A stretch of 64,000 nt of DNA from Albugo candida (Eukaryota; Oomycota; Peronosporomycetes; Albuginales), in contig JBDOQK010000027.1 in assembly GCA_040437565.1 (NCBI GenBank), positions 1 through 64,000 of the forward strand, read 5' to 3'. Both the position numbers and the translations under genes were made by a program. This document shows positions 26,683-37,594 of the stretch, piece by piece; positions within the stretch are counted from its first letter, which is position 1, and every line of letters starts with the position of its first letter. The notes beneath the pieces were generated by a model. It saw only the letters and a list, made by a program, of their open reading frames with translations, had not been told where the DNA came from and did no database searches.

Positions 26683-29419
26683 ATCGCATACAACAGCTTC
26701 TCTTTCATGATTCTCTTGCTCGAATACGTTGGAAGTTTGAGGAGATTCATGCATGTGGCGCTGGAAGGAAGTCGAGAATCGTCATCACATCGAACTTGTT
26801 GGATACATAATGGCGGATCCAAACATCGAAAGCCTAAAAGCGGTGGACGAGAGACGCTAGTGATGAATTGAAGCATACGACTTTGTTCATTGGGTGTCAT
26901 TTCCGCAAGTATTTCCCAAAACCAAACGATAAGCGTTTGTGTCGGATGATATCCGCTCGCGTACAAAGTATTGACTTTCCAATCGCTGAGATCAATGGCT
27001 TTGGTCATATTTCCACCGATAAGCATTTGCAATTCGTTTGGACTGAACATTTGTATCCATTTCGCTGGAATCAAATCGCGAAAGCCGCGAAGAAATGCAT
27101 TTGTTTCAGCCGCTGACGCCACATTCAATTTGTAATGTGCCAACAAATGCAAATATCGGATTTTATTGGCGTGTGTGACTGCGATTTCTGAGCCATTTGG
27201 TATCAATTCGACTGTTTCCACGCGTCCGAATGCGTTGTTCAAAAGTGTGAAATTGAGCTCCAAATCTTCCAGCGGCATCGTAGCGTCTTTCTTTAGCGTC
27301 ATGAGGCTCTTATACAGCACAGGATCCAGCGATTGCAGATCGTCAATGTAATTGTATCTCGCCAGCAATTTATTGAGAAAAAAAGCAGCGAATTGAGGCT
27401 CTACCAAAATGTTCTCATACACAGCTTTTCCGAGGACACGACCCATAAATCGAAACTGATGAAGCAATTCCGAGCGTGTTGTGAGGACATTCGCGGCTGG
27501 ATTGGGATACACGTGCTGTTTGTCTTCGGTCATGAGAAAGTATCCAAGTTCCGGAGAGAATACTGCGCGTGTGAGTACGTCCATAAACTCTTTGAAGACA
27601 CCACCGCCATCGATTCCAGCTTCCTCAAGACCTTGTTCATTGACGAATGTGACTTTGATTCTTCCTTTGAAATGAACGGTATCGAGTGTGGCGATTTGTT
27701 GGAAGAAGGAATAGCTGTCTTCTACGATCGTATCGCGTCTCACACGGACACACAATGCGGAAGAGAGATCGTTGCGGAAGGTAGCGAGTGTTTGTTTCTC
27801 AAGTTCCAATAATCGTTGGAAAAGACTCACACGTTCGGAAAATGAGAATATCTGAGGCGTTGTTGTGAGAAGGAAACAGATGACACGACTTTGCGGAAGT
27901 GATTGTGTTGGAATGAGTTTCTGATACAAAATATCGAAAAGCGTGTCACTTGTTTCGATTTTGCCTTCCATTGAATCCAAATCGATGAGATCTTTGATCG
28001 GAGGCATTGACGGCCATCGCCACGCGTCGATGGGAATCCTTTGACGACGACAATCGCGATCGTATAATTGATTGAAAAGTGTGATGGAAGTGGTCATGGA
28101 TGCAAAAAAGATCAATGTATCGCTTGGGGACAAGTGAGGTCTTTCGTCATTGTTCCAGAAGAATTGATGGAGGGAATCGCGCAAGTAATCGACGAGATGG
28201 AGGAGATCGGATAGAGGTAATGGCCATTGATGATCGTAAAAGGTTTCATCGTCTAACGCCATAACCAAATGACTGAAAATGAAATTGTGAACGAGCAGAG
28301 GAGCGATCGATTGGAGAGGAGATTGCATGGAATCCAATAGCGTTTTGACGATAGAAGTGCGCTGACATTGGAAATGACCGGAAAGAGCGTTTAAGACGCC
28401 GTACATTGGCGGAAGAGGAGGATTGAGAATGACCAGAGTTGAGAAGGATTGTCGGCTGTGAAGGACGATACACACGATGCTGTAGACGTTGCAGACGCTG
28501 TGTATGTGAGAGTGCTCCGTGGGTACGAGCGATTCGAACGCGCGATGAACGAGTCTTTCGCTGCAGATTTGCTCACATTGGAGACGAACGAGTGAAAAAA
28601 GTTTGTTTTCTTGGAAATTGGAGTCGGTTTTCATGTCGGAATGAAAGTTTTGGAGAAAGGATTGTAATGTGCTGATGAAAGGCTCGTCATCTTCGCTTTC
28701 GTGGGCTTGCATTCCAAATGAATAGTCGCCTTTTAAAGCATTTTCAAACGTCCAAAAGACCACAGAAGGCGTGAGAATGTGTTGAAGGATTTGAAAGATC
28801 TCGAAAATGATTTCAGAACCGTCGAAATGGAGTGCGAGATCGAGAAGATTTCCCGTGTAAATGGCTCGTTTTTGGATTCCGATTGTATTTTGTACAGAAG
28901 TAATGCATTTGGAATGAATGGAACGGATACTTTGTGCCCATATATCTGCAATAGAGCTTTCAGAGCGATGGATGTTGGCAACAGAATGCATCTGAAAGAG
29001 AGTGTGAGATCAGTAGAAAGGTTTGTCACATGACGTACCACGAGTGGGTGTCTCATTGCGCCAGCAGTACGGATAGTGTTCCATACGAATTCGTTTATTG
29101 CCTTCTCATTACATTTGAGATTGAGAGCGCTGACAAAGAGCTCACCGATCCATTCCCCAAAGACTGTGTCGTGTAACGTGGAGAGATGAGCTAACACAAT
29201 GGCAAAAATGCTGTTGGGCGGTTCTGACAGTCGATGTAAAAGTTTAGAAATCACAATGTCGCCATAATGGGAATACGATTTGGAGGACAAAAGGTGGCGA
29301 AGGAATGCTTCTGCGTGCTTTGATGGGAGTTGGAGTGGTCGTTCAAGTGAGAGTGCGTGCTTGAAAAGGACTCGGATGAGGAACACCGTCTGATATAGCC
29401 ATACATTTCCTTCTGGAGC

Positions 29420-30220
29420 ATGTGGAGATGTTACAGCGGCTGCACCGAAAAGGTAGCGGTCTGTGTGGATAGAGAAGGGTTGATTTGTAGGGATAGCGTC
29501 CGATTTGGTTGAAATGTCCGCCCAAAACAGCTGAATAAAGCTTTCTTCCAAATCCCATTGGGAGTTCTCGTCTTGAACTGGAAACGAGACTTGTTGACTG
29601 ATATTGTGTATAACAATTAAATATCGGAGGAAATGATGTGGTTGGAGCCGATCTAATACCGGTACTTGTGATTGGATCGGTATTGAATACGCGGAAAACT
29701 CGGCTTCCAACTGACGTAAGAGCTTTGCACGCAGCNNNNNNNNNNNNNNNNNNNNNNNNNNNNNNNNNNNNNNNNNNNNNNNNNNNNNNNNNNNNNNNNN
29801 NNNNNNNNNNNNNNNNNNNNNNNNNNNNNNNNNNNTCTCTATCCACACAGACCGCTACCTTTTCGGTGCAGCCGCTGTAACATCTCCACATGCTCCAGAA
29901 GGAAATGTGGAGATGTTACAGCGGCTGCACCGAAAAGGTAGCGGTCTGTGTGGATAGAGAAGGGTTGATTTGTAGGGATAGCGTCCGATTTGGTTGAAAT
30001 GTCCGCCCAAAACAGCTGAATAAAGCTTTCTTCCAAATCCCATTGGGAGTTCTCGTCTTGAACTGGAAACGAGACTTGTTGACTGATATTGTGTATAACA
30101 ATTAAATATCGGAGGAAATGATGTGGTTGGAGCCGATCTAATACCGGTACTTGTGATTGGATCGGTATTGAATACGCGGAAAACTCGGCTTCCAACTGAC
30201 GTAAGAGCTTTGCACGCAGC
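29420..30220. repeat. ~315-bp duplicate plus fold-back inverted copy around the gap 29736-29835
   Basis: About 29421-29735 recurs as about 29905-30220. In addition, 29836-29903 is the reverse complement of the first ~68 bp of that segment, forming a perfect hairpin. Within a conserved coding gene this is best read as a misassembly or chimeric read end. Confidence 0.85.
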
Positions 30221-30683
30221 GTTTTGGCAGTGTAAACGCGTCGCCAGGATGTTTGCAATAAAAGCGCTGCATGCTCTTGTTTCTTCATAGTCTGACGTTG
30301 TGTGCGAGACTGTTTTGCATGCTCCAAGAGCGCTTGTTTACTTGTCGCTGTGCTGGGTGTATTCACGTTAGTATCGGCTTTTACGGGTGCTGAAATAGAA
30401 GATAGAGAATTCCTTCCTTGTGGCTCGATTCTACGACGTCGTCCGCTCAAATTGACGGTGCGTGAGGATTTAAATGAGCCGTCAAACATCGGATCCGATT
30501 CGCTTGTATCTCGACGAATTGCGGCTACAGAAGTCAATACCGGTATTATAGACTTTATTCTATCACAGAAAACTCGCGATGGTATTGGTTAAAAAACTAC
30601 TTTCGGTGTTGCGGGAAGACAATATAAAGACAAAATGCAACTTCAATCTGTTTTTATTCGCTTCTTACGCTGTCTTCCTCTCC

Positions 30684-31850
30684 TTAATCCGCGCTGTTTT
30701 TAGCAAAGAGCGCGCGGGATTGCTCACGACGTTTAGGGTCATTCACAGTTGATTTCTTGTTGCGTTTCGCCGCCAAAATCTCTGCTTTCTTTTCTTTACG
30801 CAAAGCTTGTGCGCGCAATTCGGTCCGACGGGCCACTAATGTGTATGGATTCAACTTGACCATCACTCCCAGATTCTTGAGAGGATTCTTCTTTTGGCAA
30901 CGACGATGCTTATGGTAAATTCCAGGGCGAACGATCGACTGAATCTCATCAGAATTGATGATACGACCCAGATTCGCATTATTCATCAAATGACGCGGCA
31001 ATGTGTAGTCGACTTTCATGTTGGATTTCTTCGAATATGTTCCATAAAGAGTATCCAGTTTCTCGAAAGCTGTCTTGGTCCAAATGACAAATCGACCGAG
31101 ATGTCCACCGGGAGCGAGCTGGAGCAAATTTAGACGTTCGACGTGCGCAACTTCGACACCGGGAATGTTGCGGAATGCTTTCTCAAGGCCGTTTGGGGAT
31201 GCGTACACGACCAAAGGACCACGACGCATTACGTAACGCCGATTACGACTTTTTCCGCGACCAGTACGAATTTTCTTGGAGTCTTTGACCTTTTCAATAT
31301 CTTCATCCGCTCCAATTTTGGCCAAAAGTTTAACAGCTTGGGAAGTTTTTTGAAGTGATTCAACCATGTCATCAAGCACACAGGGAATCTCGGAAAGCTT
31401 TTCGATACGGTGGCCACGAGCGGTGACAAGGGACGGTAATGCAGAAGCGGCCAGAGCTGATGCGACTGCATATCGACGCTGATTGACGTTGATTTTTCGA
31501 TGCCATTTACGCCAAATGCGCGTAGGAGCAAACATTCGACCACTTCGACACATGTTACCAAAAGCACCTTGACCTGCGCGTTGAGTACCCCCACCTTGTA
31601 CACGAGGAATACGAGAAACAGCACGACCGGTACCCCACGATTCAGCGGAATGTTGGTGGCCAGCACCGCGTGATACAGCGTATGGCTGACGTTTATTCTT
31701 TGCCATATTGGTGTGGACAAAGTTTACGACATCTGGACGGATGGGGGCAGTAAAGACTGTTGGAAGGACAACTTGGCTTGACACTTTAACAGTGTCTGCG
31801 TCGATTGAGTACACCGACACAACGGGCCGACAAGCTGCGAGGGAACTCAT
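30684..31850 (-). CDS. RPL4: 60S ribosomal protein L4 (uL4)
   Basis: RPL4 is a structural protein of the large ribosomal subunit that lines the exit tunnel. A single exon of 388 residues starts at 31850 ([15 protein letters not shown]) and shows the eukaryotic L4 signature [59 protein letters not shown] and [20 protein letters not shown], with a basic C-terminal tail. The open frame extends 17 codons upstream of this Met without a better start. No intron or frameshift is visible. Its 3' end faces away from UBE3C's start, 194 nt away. Confidence 0.97.
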   Translation of the reverse strand: MSSLAACRPVVSVYSIDADTVKVSSQVVLPTVFTAPIRPDVVNFVHTNMAKNKRQPYAVSRGAGHQHSAESWGTGRAVSRIPRVQGGGTQRAGQGAFGNMCRSGRMFAPTRIWRKWHRKINVNQRRYAVASALAASALPSLVTARGHRIEKLSEIPCVLDDMVESLQKTSQAVKLLAKIGADEDIEKVKDSKKIRTGRGKSRNRRYVMRRGPLVVYASPNGLEKAFRNIPGVEVAHVERLNLLQLAPGGHLGRFVIWTKTAFEKLDTLYGTYSKKSNMKVDYTLPRHLMNNANLGRIINSDEIQSIVRPGIYHKHRRCQKKNPLKNLGVMVKLNPYTLVARRTELRAQALRKEKKAEILAAKRNKKSTVNDPKRREQSRALFAKNSAD

Positions 31851-31912
31851 GGCACTTGATTTTTGAAGCGAATAAAAAATTTGATCGAAGCGGTGAACCA
31901 CTCAAATGTGTA

Positions 31913-32012
31913 NNNNNNNNNNNNNNNNNNNNNNNNNNNNNNNNNNNNNNNNNNNNNNNNNNNNNNNNNNNNNNNNNNNNNNNNNNNNNNNNNNNNNNNN
32001 NNNNNNNNNNNN
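31913..32012. other. Assembly gap, 100 N, without duplicated flanks
   Basis: It lies between RPL4 and the next minus-strand gene. The two edges share no more than TA. Confidence 0.8.
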
Positions 32013-32033
32013 TATACTTATTCGATATGTATA

Positions 32034-33349
32034 CTAGGGATGACGAAGGTTATGTGTACATGGAGGTAAGCGACTTGCCCGCTCGACATCAAAATCACAT
32101 GGCATTGTTTTCGATGTGAGCTCAGAAAGCTCACGAAGAATCTCTAAAAAACTCTCCCAATGGGAATATTGGTATATCTCGAAGCGGAGAAGCATTGTCC
32201 TCGATTGTTGAGGCAACTTTGAAGACTATCCCGTCAGTCCCATAGTTGGATTCTCCCTGTCTTGACTACAACTTCGTGGAACTGATATAGTTTTCTCCAA
32301 TTGATCCAAGAGAACGACTTATCTCGTAATGAAGTGACGCCCACATTTTCGTTACCGTCATATGAAACTACCTGAAGCAGATGACCAGATATTCGGTCTT
32401 GATCGCTCTGGTCTAAAACGGTCCAGAACAAGAANNNNNNNNNNNNNNNNNNNNNNNNNNNNNNNNNNNNNNNNNNNNNNNNNNNNNNNNNNNNNNNNNN
32501 NNNNNNNNNNNNNNNNNNNNNNNNNNNNNNNNNNGACTATCCCGTCAGTCCCATAGTTGGATTCTCCCTGTCTTGACTACAACTTCGTGGAACTGATATA
32601 GTTTTCTCCAATTGATCCAAGAGAACGACTTATCTCGTAATGAAGTGACGCCCACATTTTCGTTACCGTCATATGAAACTACCTGAAGCAGATGACCAGA
32701 TATTCGGTCTTGATCGCTCTGGTCTAAAACGGTCCAGAACAAGAATCCCACCTTTAACTGTCTCCGATCTTCCAACTTTCGTGGAAGTGTCAGAATGATA
32801 TTTTCAACTCGACCCAGAAACCCATGACGGATACCGCGGTACCCAAATTTGATGATACGAGCGGTCATCACTCCACAAAACGCTTCCAATGGCATCGAAT
32901 TCAAAGGCTGAAGCGTCAATCCCTCTTCCGTCGTTTCTTCAGAACAAGCTCTTTCTTCCGTTTTAGTCTCAGTCAACTCATGACTCTCCAATGAATCAGG
33001 AGTGAGTTTTTGTGTGGTATTCTACAGTATCCAACACGCTTTATCACTGTTCAAATCACCGTTTGACATACCAAGACCATGAAATCATCACTGGTTCCGA
33101 TATTTTCCTCCTTAGCGAGTGAACCAACATTCATTTCCTTGGACGGAAGCCCGGTGTAACAAGTGAGACGCTTCCTCCAGTTCTATGGATAGCAGTATAA
33201 GGTTTTGAGCGCATCAATATGGAGGGGAAGCATTCGATTACGCGTTTAAGGACTTCAGTAAGATCATCCAAACTCGGGTGCTGCTCAAGAAACCGCTGGC
33301 AAACTGTCGCTGTAATGTGCTCGTAAAGCTCCGACATCGCGTCGTCCAT
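32034..33349 (-). CDS. Unknown protein; N-terminus resembles TFIIA large subunit
   Basis: Exons 33242-33349 and 33072-33182 and an exon starting at 33021 splice in phase (introns GTAATC...CCATAG and GTATGT...CTGTAG). The N-terminal helix-rich stretch (SELYEHITATVCQRFLEQHP ... LTEVLKRNWRKRL) resembles the first domain of TFIIA alpha/beta, where LY..VI..V...F...LK..W...L is conserved. The acidic/beta-barrel TFIIA C-terminus is not seen; instead a region with FGYRGIRHGFLGRVENIILT and FLFWTVLDQSDQDRISGHLL follows. The frame ends near 32230, or continues through a further GTAGTC...CAAAG intron to a stop at 32034. A 211-bp duplicate around the gap 32435-32534 lies inside. Confidence 0.45.
32224..32745. 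repeat. 211-bp exact duplicate around the gap 32435-32534
   Basis: 32224-32434 equals 32535-32745. This is an unmerged contig overlap inside the TFIIA-like gene. Confidence 0.85.
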
Positions 33350-34283
33350 GTTCGATTATTTTGGCCAATCAGATAAGTACTTGCATGATTTATTTTATCC
33401 AATCTTTCGACGACTGGCTACATCGAATACCGGTTTCAATGAATGGCTGTCACTACTCGAGCGCAAACTGCGTATACCAAGATCACCACAATCAATTTGA
33501 CTGTATTCTCAAATGATCAAAATTACTTAGATGACGAGACTGATTACGCTTTTGGACTCAAGTGACTGGCGTTCTGCGAGCCGCTTCTGCATCAAAAGTG
33601 TTATATCATGAAGAACTCTTCGAGGCATTTGTATGATGAGATCAATACCTTCAGAACATTACGATTCAATGATGCGAAACATATTTGCTACTCTTGATAA
33701 AGATGATGACAAACATATCACCAAGATCGCTGAGAATATAAACACACAGGCGATGAAGAGAAATGTATAGGGACATCTGATTTCGTGCTTGTTACGATGA
33801 AGAACGATATACAAGGAATCTCATTACCTGAGCCTATTATTCCAAAGTGTCAAATTCTCGCCGCCTTTTACCCGTAGGCAGTAGAAGCCGAATCTTTGGG
33901 AGAAGAATGCGCACGCACATTGTTTGGCGAGGAGTATTCCGCAGTAATGTGGAGAGGAATGTCTCGCTCTTGCGCGTGCCGTACATCAAGTTTAGTGAGG
34001 AAGCTCTTTAAATCGAATTTCTTTTTTGTTACTTGTACGTTTTGCGGCTGGCTAAAAATGCTATTCACGTGATACTACAACTATGCACTCGTTAAGCTAC
34101 TGGTCAGCATTTAGAAACCGAATGTTCACTTATGTTGAATTTGTCTGCTCATGTAAAGCCTGACGTAGCTGTGACAGCATCCTGTCTTTTCGTAATACGC
34201 GTGAGAGCTGGTCGCCGTAGCAAAAGAAGAGTGTTTGCTGATTGCGGCACACTTGCACTTGCAGGATCATTACGAACCTATCG
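33350..34283. other. Intergenic, 930 nt, possible minus-strand exons
   Basis: 33868-34068 on the minus strand is open and reads like protein (QPQNVQVTKKKFDLKSFLTK ... then a Ser/Pro-rich end). Another open stretch at about 34095-34220 (VLRKDRMLSQLRQALHEQTN) precedes it, but no ATG plus splice pair connects them convincingly. Nothing else is seen. Confidence 0.25.
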
Positions 34284-35463
34284 ATGATAGCGCCTCACGT
34301 TCGCTCGAACTTATCACAAAGAATGCGTTTGAAATGGTTCCTGAAGGATCCTGCTGGGATTTTTACAGCTTCTATTGCACTTCTATCGCTAGTCACAATA
34401 TTGCTATGTACACAATACACGATCATTCGATGGCTAGGCATGTTCTCGTTACTTGGGATGGTTTTAAACGCTTGTATTTTGGGCTTGTTTGGTCTTTGTA
34501 TATGGGCACACGTGATGACAATGACCACGGACCCGGGAACGATTCCTCTTGATTATGAAATAAAACCACTTGACCTTTCAATACGATCTCTTTTTGAAGA
34601 AGACTGCGTCATCATCGAAGAAGAAGAAATGACCACAGACGATCTAGAAGCTCTAGTAGACGATGGATCCGTGCTGATCGCATGCGATGTTTGCAATAAT
34701 TATCGTCCTGTGCGGTAAATGACTCCTATGGATACGATGGAGTGATGTTGAGGGAATTATAATGCGTAGTGCCATTCACTGTGACACATGCAATCGATGT
34801 GTCATATTACAAGATCATCACTGGTACGTTGCGCTACTAAACTAACATAACATCTAACCGACGATTTTTATCAGTCCGTGGATTAATAATTGCATCGGTA
34901 TTGGAAATCAAAAGTTCTTTCTCCAATTACTTTTATATGTGACGTTAACGAGTATATATGCAATTTTGATCGTGCTGTGTGAGTACACCTTATGTATGAG
35001 CACACAATGCGGCTTTCAGTCATATATGATTCCTGGCCGTATGGGAGCATGGATCATTGGAGTAGCATGCGTATTTGGATCGTTTTGTGCATTCCTTTTG
35101 GGAATGGAGATGTGTAGTATTGCTGAAGACTCTCAGTTAGAAGCGATATCATTACAATTGGAAAGCATGCGACCGAGTGAGTCACGTTCTACTTTGGAAA
35201 GAAATTTGAGTGTGTTTTTTGGAACGAACGCATTCCATTTTTCTTGGCTCATACCATCGCCACAGAATTATTCTAAAAAAGAATTTNNNNNNNNNNNNNN
35301 NNNNNNNNNNNNNNNNNNNNNNNNNNNNNNNNNNNNNNNNNNNNNNNNNNNNNNNNNNNNNNNNNNNNNNNNNNNNNNNNNNNNNNATATCGGCAACTAC
35401 AATTTGATTGGTGGTAAGTCCTCTCTTCTTCAACGATTGGCTTGCGTTGCTACTAATTCTTAA
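34284..35463 (+). CDS. DHHC-type protein S-acyltransferase (palmitoyltransferase)
   Basis: DHHC enzymes attach palmitate to cysteines of membrane proteins. Exons 34284-34714, 34770-34823 and 34875 onward splice in phase and rebuild the cysteine-rich catalytic domain: CDVCNNYRPVR, then HCDTCNRCVILQDHHC, then PWINNCIGIGNQKFF. Two transmembrane segments precede it (ASIALLSLVTILLC, FSLLGMVLNACILGLFGLCI) and two follow (LYVTLTSIYAILIVLCEYTL, IIGVACVFGSFCAFLLGM). An acidic insert (DCVIIEEEEMTTDDLE) sits before the domain. The 100-N gap at 35287-35386 cuts the C-terminal region; the frame after it ends in TAA at 35461-35463, but its continuity across the gap is assumed. I chose Met 34284; Met 34323 is also possible. 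Confidence 0.85.
35287..35386. other. Assembly gap, 100 N, without duplicated flanks
   Basis: It lies in the last visible exon of the DHHC gene. The true length is unknown. Confidence 0.8.
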
Positions 35464-36577
35464 TGGCTCTCAAAGCTGCCGAAGTAGCTCCAGCGGCGTA
35501 CGCGAGTGAGAATAATAGCGATGTAAAGAAGGAAGATGATCTCGAGTATGATTTGGGAAACTTGGCTGCATTCGATACGCATCCCTACAAGTACACAAAT
35601 GAGAAAGAATTGGCGCTATTTACGCGTGAAAATGTTCAGCTTTTGGTCAATCGCCTATTCAATCTACCACGCACTGAAACAGACTCTGGACCGCTTGCGA
35701 AGCTCCCACCACCCACAACAATAATTCCACGTGAAAAACCACTCCCAAAACCCAATGTAGAAACCAAATGGGAGAAATTCGCGAAAGAGAAAGGAATTCA
35801 AAAACGAAAGAAGAGTCGAATGGTATTTGATGAGGCGGCGCAAGACTGGAAGCCAAATTGGGGATACAAAGTACCTTTCCAACTCTTTTCTCATTGGCTC
35901 GAGTATGTTATGTAACACTTGCTGTAGAGAGCCAATGATAATCTTCAAGACTGGGCCGTTGAGGCCAAAACAGGTGAAAATGCTCACGAGGATCCATGGG
36001 AAAAAAGGAAACAGGCGAAAAAAACTCGAGTGGAGAAGAACATCAAGCAACACGCCGCTAACCGAGTACGCGTTCCGTTGCTAGAAATCTGAGTTCATCC
36101 TCATGTTTTGTATCTGATAGAATCTTGGTCGTACGGGTGCCGATAAAATACCATCAGGAATCGCGGTGGAACTGGCTAAAACCAGTGACGTTAAGGCCAA
36201 GCAGCGAGGCAAAGAAGGGACAATAAAGAGTTTGCAAAAAGCTCAATTTTCGACGGCGTCCATGGGTAAGTTCGATTCGATGCGCGATGGTGAAGGGGAA
36301 CGTAAACAGAAAGGGAAGAGAAACCGGTTTTTACCCTCTACTGGCGCCGAAGGAATCGAAAAGGAGCGTGCGCTAAAAGCAATTCACCACGTCTTAAGCA
36401 AAGACGGTAAAAGTCAAAAAGTAAAAGACGCAAATAGCGATGAAGAACAGGAGCCACGAAAGAAGAAAAAGGTAATACATATCATCGGTAAAGTGCATTC
36501 TTTATACTCATTGCGATTTGTAGCGCGGCAATAAGACTCAAAATAGTTTGAAAAAGCGCTCTAAAACGCGTAGATAG
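35463..36577 (+). CDS. RRS1: RRS1, ribosome biogenesis regulatory protein
   Basis: RRS1 works with RPF2 to load the 5S RNP into pre-60S particles in the nucleolus. Exons 35463-35870, 35928-36065, 36121-36471 and 36524-36577 splice in phase to 316 residues. Family blocks: EYDLGNLAAFDTHP, ALFTRENVQLLVNRLFNLPR, KWEKFAKEKGIQKRKKSRMV, DWKPNWGYK followed by RANDNLQDWAVE and DPWEKRKQAKK, then FSTASMGKFD. The C-terminus is Lys/Arg-rich (RKKKK, KKRSKTRR), as expected of a nucleolar protein. The ATG overlaps the preceding stop in TAATG; a GTAAGT/TACTAAT pair just upstream raises the alternative that an earlier exon exists, but the acceptor it would need (CAAAG) is poor. Confidence 0.92.
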
Positions 36578-36812
36578 TGTATACTGTATACCACATTTAT
36601 CTTTTTTTTGTTTATACGGTTACCCAGAAAACCAACCCTTTACATCCAGACAAAGAAAGGTATGTTATGCGACGTTTGAGAAACATGGCTACTCCGGAGT
36701 TTTAACAGTATACGCTTGCTTCTCATACAAAAGCGCAAAAATTATAAGCAATTAATTTTAAAAACCAATCAGATCCGCTATAGGCTAGTAAGTATACAAT
36801 CGGTGTTATCTA

Positions 36813-37594
36813 TCATTGGGACGGATACAGCAATTCGTAGTGCGTCTGGCAGTAATTTTGTGTTCTTTGATAAGCCGGACGCTTGCAAGTCTCAAAGAGA
36901 CACCGTTTGCCTCCTCCGTGGGCCCAACAAAAACCATTTGAGACCGCAACTTTACTGCATTCAGCTGTCTTGCATTTAGTTCCACCTCCATGAGACCAAC
37001 ATAATCCTCGCGATTTACCACGTTTTGTGCATCCAACGATAATGCAAGCAGAAGAACCCCCTACAATCCTCTCAGATTAGACGAGAATGTCGATATGAGA
37101 GATAAAAGTTTGCCTACCATGTCGCCAACACCGCCCACGGATTTTTGCGCTGGATGTACAGCCCACGACCTCACAAGGTGTCCCTCCCTATACAATAAAT
37201 GTAAGTAAAACATATTTCAACATAGGTTCGGAGTACGTACCCCGTGTCTGAAGCAGTGACCTCGACTTATCTTGTATCGATTGCATCCAACCACACTGCA
37301 TCGACGGGCGTGTCGCTTTCGGCCATATCTGGACTCCGTGTTGCTTTCCGTAGTAGAAAGAAAAGATGAAGGCGGAAGGATTGGCTTGAAGTTTTCAGTT
37401 TTGAGGATTCGTGGCGAATAAGTAGACTTCTCTTCGACATCCGTGTGATTAAGAATGAACGACAGCGAGCATTTATTATACGCTGATGGGAAACGCCTCG
37501 CGAATGTGTCCAACAAAGCACGGTTACGCAGTGTATACCACTCGAAAAATGTCCGATCCTCGGTACGAAATTGATCTTGAATAACAACGCTCAT
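36813..37594 (-). CDS. Cys/His-repeat zinc-finger protein, WRKY19-like (oomycete type)
   Basis: Exons 37241-37594, 37118-37187 and 36813-37060 splice in phase to 223 residues. The C-terminal half is a tandem of short zinc-binding repeats with the pattern C-x4/5-C-x-n-G-x-C-x2-H-G-G: CSVVGCNRYKISRGHCFRHG, CEVVGCTSSAKIRGRCWRHG, CIIVGCTKRGKSRGLCWSHG, CKTAECSKVAVSNGFCWAHG and a last CLFETC...YC...H. Repeats span the splice junctions, which supports both introns. Proteins with these repeats are usually annotated 'WRKY transcription factor 19-like' in oomycetes, though no WRKYGQK core is present. A nuclear, nucleic-acid-binding role is likely but inferred. It is tail-to-tail with RRS1. Confidence 0.85.
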
